This document shows positions 55,110 through 62,655 of a DNA stretch of 64,000 bases, piece after piece. Source of the stretch: Vibrio tubiashii ATCC 19109 (GTDB taxonomy: Bacteria; Pseudomonadota; Gammaproteobacteria; Enterobacterales; Vibrionaceae); assembly GCF_000772105.1 (NCBI RefSeq), contig NZ_CP009354.1:2108001-2172000 (forward strand), read 5' to 3'. How positions within the stretch are numbered: position 1 is the first letter of the stretch; each line of letters opens with the position of its first letter. The notes beneath the pieces were generated by a model. That model was not told where the DNA came from. It saw only the letters and a list, made by a program, of their open reading frames with translations, and did no database searches. The position numbers were made by a program, and so were the translations under genes.

Positions 55110-56177
55110 ATGTGTACTGATCATAACTGGATTAACAATGCAGTTCGTAAAATCGAAGCCGATTACCAACGCAGCGCAGATACTCATTTAATCAAGCTTG
55201 ATCTTCCAAGTATTGAAGGGATCGACGTCTATCTGAAAGATGAAAGCACGCACCCAACAGGTTCTCTAAAACACCGCTTAGCGCGCTCGCTGTTCCTGTA
55301 TGCCATTTGTAATGGTTGGGTAGGGCCGGAGACAACCATCATCGAATCTTCTTCGGGAAGCACTGCCGTCTCAGAAGCCTACTTTGCTCGCTTGCTTGGT
55401 CTGCCTTTTATTGCTGTGATGCCAAAATCTACAGCATGTAAGAAAATCGAGCAGATCGAATTTTACGGTGGTCAGGCTCACCTTGTAGATCGCTCAGATC
55501 AGATTTATGCAGAGTCACACCGCCTAGCAAAAGAGTTAAATGGCCACTATATGGATCAGTTTACCTACGCCGAGCGAGCAACCGACTGGCGCGGTAACAA
55601 CAATATTGCCAACTCAATTTTCAGTCAGATGGAAATGGAAGATCACTCAGTACCCGCTTGGATCGTGATGAGTCCAGGTACTGGTGGTACCTCAGCAACT
55701 ATTGGTCGTTTCATTCGTTACCAACAACACGACACCAAATTGTGCGTAGTCGATCCTGAAAACTCAGTATTCCACGACTACTTCAAAACCGGCGATAAAA
55801 ATCTCACCGGCAACAATGGAAGCAAAATTGAGGGCATAGGTCGCCCACGCGTAGAGCCAAGCTTTATTCCTGGCGTAGTGGATGAGATGCGCACCATTCC
55901 AGACGCAGCATCTGTCGCAACGGCGCACTGGCTAGAGAAAATTTTAGGTCGTAAGGTGGGCGCTTCTACCGGAACAAACCTTTACGGCGTTCTACAAATT
56001 GCTAGCGAAATGAAAGCGCGTGGAGAAAAAGGCTCTATCGTTACTCTGCTATGTGATAGCGGTGAGCGTTACTTAGATACTTACTACAACGCAGAATGGG
56101 TTAAAGAGAATATTGGTGATACGCAGCCATACTCTATCAAACTAGAACAGTTTGAAACGACAGGCCAGATTAGCTAA
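55110..56177 (+). CDS. PLP-dependent enzyme of the cysteine synthase fold, probable cysteine desulfhydrase
   Basis: 355 residues of fold-type II. The PLP lysine is K54 (PTGSLKHRL), the substrate loop is [12 protein letters not shown] and the phosphate loop is [12 protein letters not shown]. The family includes cysteine synthase, cystathionine beta-synthase and desulfhydrases. The reaction cannot be read from sequence; a cysteine-degrading role is inferred from the divergent decR-like gene. GGAGAA precedes the ATG at a usual distance. A strong terminator follows. Confidence 0.85.
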   Translation: MCTDHNWINNAVRKIEADYQRSADTHLIKLDLPSIEGIDVYLKDESTHPTGSLKHRLARSLFLYAICNGWVGPETTIIESSSGSTAVSEAYFARLLGLPFIAVMPKSTACKKIEQIEFYGGQAHLVDRSDQIYAESHRLAKELNGHYMDQFTYAERATDWRGNNNIANSIFSQMEMEDHSVPAWIVMSPGTGGTSATIGRFIRYQQHDTKLCVVDPENSVFHDYFKTGDKNLTGNNGSKIEGIGRPRVEPSFIPGVVDEMRTIPDAASVATAHWLEKILGRKVGASTGTNLYGVLQIASEMKARGEKGSIVTLLCDSGERYLDTYYNAEWVKENIGDTQPYSIKLEQFETTGQIS

Positions 56178-56214
56178 CTTCAGCCATGCCTCTATATCCT
56201 TTGGCTAGATATAC

Positions 56215-56246
56215 AAAAACCGCTACTCATTGAGTAGCGGTTTTTT
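56215..56246. terminator. Terminator between the PLP enzyme gene and the DUF1244 gene
   Basis: CCGCTACTCA and TGAGTAGCGG (56220-56240) form a stem with A-run and T-run flanks, usable from both sides. Confidence 0.9.
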
Positions 56247-56272
56247 AAATCTAGGGTATGTGGACCTAACGA

Positions 56273-56593
56273 TTACTTTTTGTTTTGACGCGCTTCGAAT
56301 GCCGCTAATTGCTCTGGTGTCGCTTTCGGTTGATGGTTTTGCTTCCACTCATCGTAAGTCATGCCGTAAACGCGTTCGCGAGCGTCATCAATGTCTAAAT
56401 CAAGACCTTGCGTTTCCGCCTCAGCTTTGTACCACTTACTGAAACAGTTACGACAGAAACCTGCCAAAATCATCAGATCGATATTTTGCACATCTTTGTT
56501 GTCATCCAGATGTGTAAGCAGACGACGAAATACCGCTGCGTCTAGTTTATCTTGCTCTTCTTGGGATAGATTTTTGTATTTAAATTCAGCCAC
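56273..56593 (-). CDS. DUF1244 family protein
   Basis: 106 residues, starting at GTG with AAGGT eight bases upstream. The core AAVFRRLLTHLDDNKDVQNIDLMILAGFCRNCFSKWY contains the conserved C-R-N-C motif of DUF1244, which could hold a metal or be redox active. It is a small soluble helical protein. Function is unknown. Confidence 0.9.
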   Translation of the reverse strand: MAEFKYKNLSQEEQDKLDAAVFRRLLTHLDDNKDVQNIDLMILAGFCRNCFSKWYKAEAETQGLDLDIDDARERVYGMTYDEWKQNHQPKATPEQLAAFEARQNKK

Positions 56594-56669
56594 TTTACTT
56601 ACCTTCTCATCGTTTCTTCGTTGTTTTTGTTCTAGGATTGTATCAGTCTAATTGGAGTAACCTCAATAC

Positions 56670-56702
56670 AAAAACGCCCGAGCAAAAAGCTCAGGCGTTT
56701 TT
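56670..56702 (-). terminator. Terminator after the Tim44-like gene
   Basis: AAAAACGCC and GGCGTTTTT, with an inner GAGC/GCTC stem and one mismatch, form a hairpin at 56670-56702 flanked by Ts on the minus strand. Confidence 0.88.
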
Positions 56703-56717
56703 CAATTTCAATGCTGA

Positions 56718-57602
56718 TTAAGCTTGGATACCAACAATTAACCAAGGTGCGTTTGGTGCAGTTAGATCGCGCTCTAAGTGCCATACGTCGGTAATATCTT
56801 CTTCGATACCTTCAACTGCGTCACGGTAACGTCCGCTGAACTGAAGGCTTAGCTGAGCTTTGCTCGCATCGTAATCCGCACGTACAATCTCGGCATCAAC
56901 ATACATCACATCAGTGTGCTGCTCACCTTCAAGCTTAGCGCGCTCTGAGATAAGGTCTTGATACAAGCTTGGCGAAACGTATTCTTCAATCGTTTCAAGT
57001 TGGTTGTGGTTCCAAGCACCTTGCAAAATACGGTAGTGCTCACGAGAACCATTAACGAAAGCCGCTTGGTCGAAACCCGGTGGGTAGTTATGTGGTACAT
57101 CTGTTTGTGCACCAAAACCGAAACCACCCGTTTGAGCACCGCTATTTTGTGGCTGTTCAAAGTTGTGAACATTAGGTTGCTCAAACTTAGGCGCTGAAGA
57201 ACCACCAAAAGCCGGTTGTTGGCGATTCTGATTCATGCTGCCCTGCTTAGCGCCAAGCATGCCACGCATTAGTTTAAAGATAACAAATGCAATCAGACCC
57301 ATGATAAGAATATCCATAAACTGGATACCTTCAAATGCACCACCAAAGAAGGCAGCAAGTAGACCACCTGCTAGTAAACCACCTAGCAAGCCGCCCATCA
57401 GACCTTTTTTGCTTGAGCTTTGTGTTTTACCCGCTTGGTCTTTACCAATAGAGTTTGTGTTTTGCTGTTGCTGCTTAGGCGCTGGCGCCGTTTTGAAGCT
57501 CTTGCCGAACGATTTACCGCCGCCAAACTTCTTCGCTTCTGCTACTGGCGTAATCGCAACGGATACCATCAGTAGAGCAACAAGGGAAAAGAGTCGTTTC
57601 AT
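56718..57602 (-). CDS. Tim44-like domain membrane protein
   Basis: 294 residues. It has a signal peptide (cut near VAEA-KKFGGG), a Gly/Lys/Gln-rich segment, two hydrophobic stretches (LMGGLLGGLLAGGLLAAFFGG, then MDILIMGLIAFVIFKLM), a Gln/Asn/Phe-rich linker and a C-terminal Tim44-like domain (~175-294, FVNGSREHYRILQGAWNHNQLETIEEYVSPSLY). AAGGAAG precedes the ATG. Bacterial Tim44-like proteins are envelope proteins of uncertain role. Confidence 0.92.
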   Translation of the reverse strand: MKRLFSLVALLMVSVAITPVAEAKKFGGGKSFGKSFKTAPAPKQQQQNTNSIGKDQAGKTQSSSKKGLMGGLLGGLLAGGLLAAFFGGAFEGIQFMDILIMGLIAFVIFKLMRGMLGAKQGSMNQNRQQPAFGGSSAPKFEQPNVHNFEQPQNSGAQTGGFGFGAQTDVPHNYPPGFDQAAFVNGSREHYRILQGAWNHNQLETIEEYVSPSLYQDLISERAKLEGEQHTDVMYVDAEIVRADYDASKAQLSLQFSGRYRDAVEGIEEDITDVWHLERDLTAPNAPWLIVGIQA

Positions 57603-57796
57603 ATTCTTCCTTTGAGGTTCCTGTCAAGGTTATAAACTTATACTTATTACACTATATTAACTCTAGCAGCCCCATATTCAAATCAAAACGTCTCCGACAC
57701 ATGTATCAGAATATTGCAAATTACCCATGCGGTTGTTGACGATATGGGTAGAGGCTCATTAGAATATTGAACATTGTTCATTTTAGATTACTCACC

Positions 57797-58387
57797 ATGG
57801 CCCGAAGAAACGATCATACGCGAGAAGAACTTATCGCGCTTACGCTAAACACTGTTAAAGAATTTTTGGCAAGCAACACTTATCATGAGTTGAGCTTGCG
57901 AAAGGTAGCGACAATGATCGGCTATGTTCCAAGTACTCTAGTCAATGTCTTTGGCAGCTATAACCTATTGCTACTCCACGCTGTGGCTCAAACCCTAGAT
58001 GAGCTTTCGGAAGAAGCAAAAGAAGTGGTTTCTCAGTGCCAAGATCCTAAATCAGCGCTGTATGAACTCGCCTACTGTTATCATGATTTTGCTCAGCGTC
58101 ACCCACATCGCTGGCAGCTAATCTTTGAGCACAACATGAATGGTGAGACGCTGCCAGAATGGCAAGCCCAGCGTATTGATTCCATGACAGGTATGCTTGA
58201 ACAACTATTGCAATTGATTGGACCTGAACGCAGTCAAGCAGAAGTGCTTCAAGCAAGTCGTGTATTATGGTCTGGCGTTCACGGTATTACGCTGTTAAGT
58301 GTCGACGATAAATTCTTTGCTGCTGAACCGATTGATGGAAAAGAGCTGATCGAAAACCTACTCTCTAATTATTTGAGCAACTGGTGA
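57797..58387 (+). CDS. TetR-family regulator
   Basis: 196 residues with an N-terminal HTH (TYHELSLRKVATMIGYVPSTLVNVFGSYNLLL) and a C-terminal WHG-type ligand domain (VLWSGVHGITLLS). The start is set at MARRNDHTREE; the frame continues ten codons upstream without support. It lies seven bases upstream of the MFS-acyltransferase gene and probably controls itself and that gene. The ligand may be lipid-like, by context only. Confidence 0.9.
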   Translation: MARRNDHTREELIALTLNTVKEFLASNTYHELSLRKVATMIGYVPSTLVNVFGSYNLLLLHAVAQTLDELSEEAKEVVSQCQDPKSALYELAYCYHDFAQRHPHRWQLIFEHNMNGETLPEWQAQRIDSMTGMLEQLLQLIGPERSQAEVLQASRVLWSGVHGITLLSVDDKFFAAEPIDGKELIENLLSNYLSNW

Positions 58388-58394
58388 TCTGCGA

Positions 58395-60266
58395 ATGTCG
58401 AATAGCCAAACTTCCCTGTTAGGACAGAAGCGCTTTCTGCCTTACTTCGTTACTCAGTTTTTTGGTGCCTTTAACGATAATATTTTCAAAAATGTATTAT
58501 TGCTATTCGTTGCATTTGCAGGTGCTGGAGCACTGCCTATTTCCAGCAACTTATTTATCAACCTAGCGGCAGGGCTGTTCATTCTTCCCTTTTTCCTTTT
58601 CTCTGCCTCCGCTGGTGTTCTTGCTGATAAATACGAAAAGTCTTGGTTTATTCGTAAAGTGAAGCTCGCTGAAATTGGCATTATGTGCTTGGGCGCGATC
58701 GGCTTTATTACTGAAAGCTACGTGATCTTGCTGATATTGCTGTTTCTTATGGGCACACAATCGGCATTTTTTGGCCCAGTGAAGTATGCTCTTCTTCCTC
58801 AGCAGTTAAAGCCTAACGAGTTGGTTCCAGGCAATGCACTAGTCGAAACCGGTACTTTCCTCGCGATCTTGTTAGGTACGCTTGGCGCCGGTGTGATTGC
58901 GTCAGCAGAAAACGCCAAGTATGTTGCAGCTGCTTGTGTAGTACTGTTTTCCGTGTTTGGTTACATCTCTAGCCGTTCTATTCCTGAAGCACCCGCCTGT
59001 GCGCCGGATCTTAAATTCAAATGGCAACCTGTTAAGCAAACTAAGAAAACCATCGCTATTGCTAAAGCGGATAAAACTATCTTTCGCGCACTGATGGCAA
59101 TCAGTTGGTTTTGGTTCTTAGGTGCAGCTTACCTGACTCAGTTCCCGAATTTCACTAAGCTCTACCTTAACGGTAGCGAAAGCGCGGTATCTTTCTTACT
59201 CGCGCTATTTTCTGTCGGTATTGCGGTTGGTTCATTAGCTTGTGACAAGCTGTCTAACCATAGAATTGAAGTCGGTATTGTGCCGCTAGGTAGCTTAGGG
59301 ATCACCATTTTTGGTGCGCTGATGGCAACGTCCGTTCCTCAGCAGTTACCCGAGTTTGCAAGCTTTAGCGAGTTTGTCATGCACAAACCTTTGTGGTCCG
59401 TGTTTTCTTACCTGCTGTTACTTGGGGCTTCAGGTGGTATCTTTATTGTTCCCTTGTATGCTCTCATGCAGCAAAGAGCAAAAGTCACTGAGCGAGCGCA
59501 GGTTATCGCTGCACTAAACATCTATAACTCGCTATTTATGGTTGGAAGCGCAGTGTTAGGCATTGTTTGCCTAACCATTATTGAGCTAACCATTCCGCAG
59601 CTTTTCTTACTGCTAGCAGTACTTAACCTTTTAGTGGCGGGCTACTTGTTTATACAAGTGCCTATTTTCGTGGTGCGTTTTTTAATGTGGGTTATCACTC
59701 ATACCATGTATCGAGTCAACCATAAGAATACGCAAAACTTACCAGAGAAAAGTGGCGCTTTACTCGTTTGCAACCACGTGAGTTATATGGATGCCTTGCT
59801 GCTCAGCGCGGTGTGTCCAAGGCTGATCCGTTTTGTGATGGAAGAAGAGTACGCCAACTTGCCGCCACTAAAACGATTCTTACAACGTGCTGGAGTTATC
59901 CCTATTTCGGCCAGCAACCGTCGCTCAATCGTCAAAGCATTTAATGATGTTGAACAAGCGCTGTCTGAAGGCCATATCGTGTGTATTTTCCCTGAAGGAC
60001 GCCTCACTTCCGACGGTGAGATGAATGAGTTCATGCGCGGGATGGATATCATTATTAAGCGCAGTCCTGTGCCTGTCATTCCAATTGCACTTAAAGGACT
60101 TTGGGGGAGTTACTTCAGTCGTCACAAAGGTTCTGCATGCAAAGGGTTACCAACACGTTTTTGGTCGAAAATTGAAATTGAAGTCGGCGAACCGGTTGAC
60201 CCAGCAAATGCTTCGACTTCCGTTATGCATGATAAAGTAGCGACATTACGAGGCGATTGGCGTTAA
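58395..60266 (+). CDS. MFS transporter fused to 1-acyl-glycerophosphate acyltransferase (LplT-PlsC type)
   Basis: 623 residues. The first ~410 form a major facilitator with 12 segments (starts RFLPYFVTQFFGAFNDNIFKN, the LplT signature). The C-terminal ~200 form a PlsC acyltransferase with NHVSYMD (His461-x4-Asp466) and FPEGRLTSDG. LplT flips lysophospholipids inward and Aas reacylates them in E. coli; here transporter and acyltransferase are one chain but the acyl-ACP synthetase domain of Aas is absent. It probably remodels lysophospholipids. Confidence 0.92.
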   Translation: MSNSQTSLLGQKRFLPYFVTQFFGAFNDNIFKNVLLLFVAFAGAGALPISSNLFINLAAGLFILPFFLFSASAGVLADKYEKSWFIRKVKLAEIGIMCLGAIGFITESYVILLILLFLMGTQSAFFGPVKYALLPQQLKPNELVPGNALVETGTFLAILLGTLGAGVIASAENAKYVAAACVVLFSVFGYISSRSIPEAPACAPDLKFKWQPVKQTKKTIAIAKADKTIFRALMAISWFWFLGAAYLTQFPNFTKLYLNGSESAVSFLLALFSVGIAVGSLACDKLSNHRIEVGIVPLGSLGITIFGALMATSVPQQLPEFASFSEFVMHKPLWSVFSYLLLLGASGGIFIVPLYALMQQRAKVTERAQVIAALNIYNSLFMVGSAVLGIVCLTIIELTIPQLFLLLAVLNLLVAGYLFIQVPIFVVRFLMWVITHTMYRVNHKNTQNLPEKSGALLVCNHVSYMDALLLSAVCPRLIRFVMEEEYANLPPLKRFLQRAGVIPISASNRRSIVKAFNDVEQALSEGHIVCIFPEGRLTSDGEMNEFMRGMDIIIKRSPVPVIPIALKGLWGSYFSRHKGSACKGLPTRFWSKIEIEVGEPVDPANASTSVMHDKVATLRGDWR

Positions 60267-60284
60267 ACCCAATAATGAAGTTTC

Positions 60285-60317
60285 GAACGTGCGTTAAGTT
60301 TTTCTTAACGCATGTTC
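60285..60317 (+). terminator. Hairpin after the MFS-acyltransferase gene
   Basis: GAACGTGCGTTAAG (60285-60298) pairs with CTTAACGCATGTTC (60304-60317) with one mismatch and a five-T loop. No T-run follows, so it may be a weak terminator or a stabilising stem. Confidence 0.6.
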
Positions 60318-60399
60318 AATTCATTCAACTCTCTTTATCGTTTTGGGTTCGCTAAAATAGTGCTTTCCTATTTGATCTCCCCCTACCTCAATAAAAATA

Positions 60400-61323
60400 A
60401 TGAATGACTTCAACAAGCAACTCCCTTTTTGGCTTGCACTCACGATTTGCTTAACTCCATTTATCACCTCCCCTACCGCTTTGGTGATTGGATTTCTACT
60501 CGCTTCGCTTGGTTTAGTTCCAAAAAAGTTCAACCTCGCAAAGCTCACCAAAAAGCTACTGGCCTACTCAATCGTTGGCTTAGGGTTTGGGATCCAATTC
60601 GAACAAGCGTTAGCCGTAACCTCTGATGGCATTGGGCTCATCATCGCGACCATTGTTGGCACGCTGGTTATTGGATGGTGGCTTGCGAGAGCGATAGGGT
60701 TAAACAAGCAGACTGGATATCTTATTTCTTCAGGAACGGCTATCTGTGGAGGTAGTGCGATTGCCGCGGTGTCTCCAGCTATCAAAGCCAACGACGAGCA
60801 AATTGGCTTATCTCTCGCAACAGTTTTTGTGCTTAACTCTATCGCGTTATTTGTTTTCCCCGTGATTGGACATGCACTTAACCTCGATCAACACACTTTT
60901 GGTACATGGGCCGCGATTGCGATCCATGACACCTCTTCAGTGGTGGGAGCCGCTTCAGCCTATGGTGAAGAAGCATTAACCACGGCAACGACACTTAAAT
61001 TAGCGCGTGCGTTATGGATCATTCCTGTCGCCTTTGTCAGTGCATTCCTATTTCGCAGTGAGTCGAAAAAAATCACCATCCCTTACTTTATCTTGTTTTA
61101 CTGCGTCGCTATTGCTGTGAGCGACTTGTTGCCGCAATTTGAAGTCATTTATCAAGGCATATTCGATATTGCCAAGCGAGCGCTTGTCGTTTGTTTGTTC
61201 TTGATTGGATGCGGAATTTCAGTGGAAAAGCTTAAGTCTTCAGGCCCGAAACCTTTGATGTTTGGTGTTACTCTGTGGGTTCTAATCTCAACCACATCTT
61301 TAGCTTGGTTGTTATTAGCCTAA
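60400..61323 (+). CDS. YeiH-family putative sulfate exporter/transporter
   Basis: 307 residues with about ten membrane segments. The family hallmark [21 protein letters not shown] is present, as is [16 protein letters not shown]. YeiH proteins are annotated as putative sulfate exporters and are poorly tested. It has no clear ribosome-binding site. Its 3' end overlaps the small minus-strand gene by nine bases. Confidence 0.92.
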   Translation: MNDFNKQLPFWLALTICLTPFITSPTALVIGFLLASLGLVPKKFNLAKLTKKLLAYSIVGLGFGIQFEQALAVTSDGIGLIIATIVGTLVIGWWLARAIGLNKQTGYLISSGTAICGGSAIAAVSPAIKANDEQIGLSLATVFVLNSIALFVFPVIGHALNLDQHTFGTWAAIAIHDTSSVVGAASAYGEEALTTATTLKLARALWIIPVAFVSAFLFRSESKKITIPYFILFYCVAIAVSDLLPQFEVIYQGIFDIAKRALVVCLFLIGCGISVEKLKSSGPKPLMFGVTLWVLISTTSLAWLLLA

Positions 61324-61491
61324 GCGGCCGATGTCTTTCGCAGCTTGAGCTCGTTTTTTCTGTTTAAAGCTAAATACGATCCCTAACACGAGCAAGAATG
61401 CTGAAAGCTCGGCTAACGCTCGTGTTAGACCCTCACTTTGAACGGCAACAATGATCTGTAAGATCACCGCAATAACCAAAATCGCTCTCAT
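61315..61491 (-). CDS. Small two-segment membrane protein
   Basis: 58 residues, [18 protein letters not shown]...ending KDIGRLG. It has two hydrophobic helices (2-17 and 28-41) and a basic C-terminal tail ([11 protein letters not shown]), so both ends are probably cytoplasmic. AAGGAT lies right before the ATG. Its C-terminal codons overlap yeiH. It sits behind a long hairpin downstream of the LysR gene. It resembles other small hypothetical vibrio membrane proteins; function unknown. Confidence 0.7.
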   Translation of the reverse strand: MRAILVIAVILQIIVAVQSEGLTRALAELSAFLLVLGIVFSFKQKKRAQAAKDIGRLG

Positions 61492-61496
61492 ATCCT

Positions 61497-61546
61497 TATA
61501 CCCTAACTCATAATTTTCTTGAGATATTATGAGTTAGGGTTATAAG
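61497..61546. repeat. Long inverted repeat upstream of the small membrane protein gene
   Basis: ACCCTAACTCATAAT (61500-61514) and ATTATGAGTTAGGGT (61526-61540) are perfectly complementary over 15 bases, with extra pairing beyond a one-base indel. There is no T-run. It lies between the LysR stop and the next gene on the minus strand. Confidence 0.85.
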
Positions 61547-61604
61547 AAAGCTAAATTCAGATTTGGACTATGAAATTGCTAAATTAACTAAGTTGCTTTT
61601 TCTA

Positions 61605-62483
61605 TTACAACTGCCCTTCAATCCAATTAATAAAGGTGCGAATTTTCGGCCGATCTTCGGTTCCCAAAGGGCAAAGCAAGTCATAACTCTTGCTCGTAGG
61701 CATACTTGGGTATGGAGTGACCAGCTCACCAGATTCAATCAAATCTTTGACAAAGTGGTATTTGCCCATACCAACACCAAGATTATGAAGCGCACTGATA
61801 AAACCCATCTCTCGGTGGCTTACGCAGTAAAACTGATTAAAAATATCAATATCGAGTTGCATATAGTCACGCCACCGCTGCCACACATCTGAACCTACTG
61901 CATGAATAAAATTAATTCGTTTCAGCGATTCTAAACCATCTTCATACAGGCGATGTTTCTTCGCATACTGCGGCGTACAGACAGGAATGTACTCATCGCC
62001 GAACAAACGTTTTCTGTACACATCTTTCATACTGGCAGAGTCATAATATATCGCCACTTCAATATTATTCTTGTGGAAATCTTCCTGCTCTTGGTAGCCC
62101 CAAATATTAAGATTGAATTTGGGATACTTGTTTTTAAAATCAGACAATCTTGGCAGCAACCATCCATTTGCAAAGCCTGTCGAGGTTGCAATGTTTAGCT
62201 CCCCCACCATGTCTGTTGACTTTATCTCTTCAATTTCAGAGAAAATCCCATGCAAATTTTTTGACAAGGTGCTGTGGAATCTAGCCCCTTCTTCAGTCAG
62301 TTCAAGCTGGCGAGTTCCTCTGACAAACAAGTTAAAGCCTAACTCTTTTTCTAACACTTTAATTCTATGACTAACGGCTCCTTGTGTAAGATGAAGCTGT
62401 TTCCCGGTAATGGTAAAGCTTAACGTTTTCGCCGCCATGTCAAAGGTATGAAGGTTTCTAAGCAGCAGCTGTTGGTTTGCCAT
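61605..62483 (-). CDS. LysR-family regulator, DsdC/GcvA-like
   Basis: 292 residues. The HTH (LSFTITGKQLHLTQGAVSHRIKVLEKELGFNLFVRGTRQLELTEEG) matches the DsdC/GcvA subgroup, and the ligand domain begins GELNIATSTGFANGWLLPRL. DsdC activates D-serine genes. Here it diverges from a PTS transporter gene 172 bases away, which it probably activates. The effector is not known from sequence. Confidence 0.9.
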   Translation of the reverse strand: MANQQLLLRNLHTFDMAAKTLSFTITGKQLHLTQGAVSHRIKVLEKELGFNLFVRGTRQLELTEEGARFHSTLSKNLHGIFSEIEEIKSTDMVGELNIATSTGFANGWLLPRLSDFKNKYPKFNLNIWGYQEQEDFHKNNIEVAIYYDSASMKDVYRKRLFGDEYIPVCTPQYAKKHRLYEDGLESLKRINFIHAVGSDVWQRWRDYMQLDIDIFNQFYCVSHREMGFISALHNLGVGMGKYHFVKDLIESGELVTPYPSMPTSKSYDLLCPLGTEDRPKIRTFINWIEGQL

Positions 62484-62655
62484 ATTGCGCCTATGGATTA
62501 AAATTTTTAATTCATCCTACTACCTGATTCGTTTGTTCGCATCATGAAATAAGTCATAAAATAGTCCCAAATCTATTAAGTGTGACCTAGCGCTAAGAGT
62601 GACTCTCACTGTGCCAGCTCATCAAAAAATCAATAATCAAAATCTAGGGGCATAA
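62484..62655. promoter_or_regulatory. Divergent LysR-PTS promoter region
   Basis: The 172-base region includes TGTGACCTAGCGCTAAG (from 62580) and AGAGTGACTCTCACTG. These could contain a LysR box or half a CRP site, but neither is clear. AGGGG lies five bases before the PTS start codon. Confidence 0.4.

Noticed and set aside
62580..62610. CRP site before the PTS gene
   Set aside because: TGTGA is present but the TCACA half is not at the right distance.
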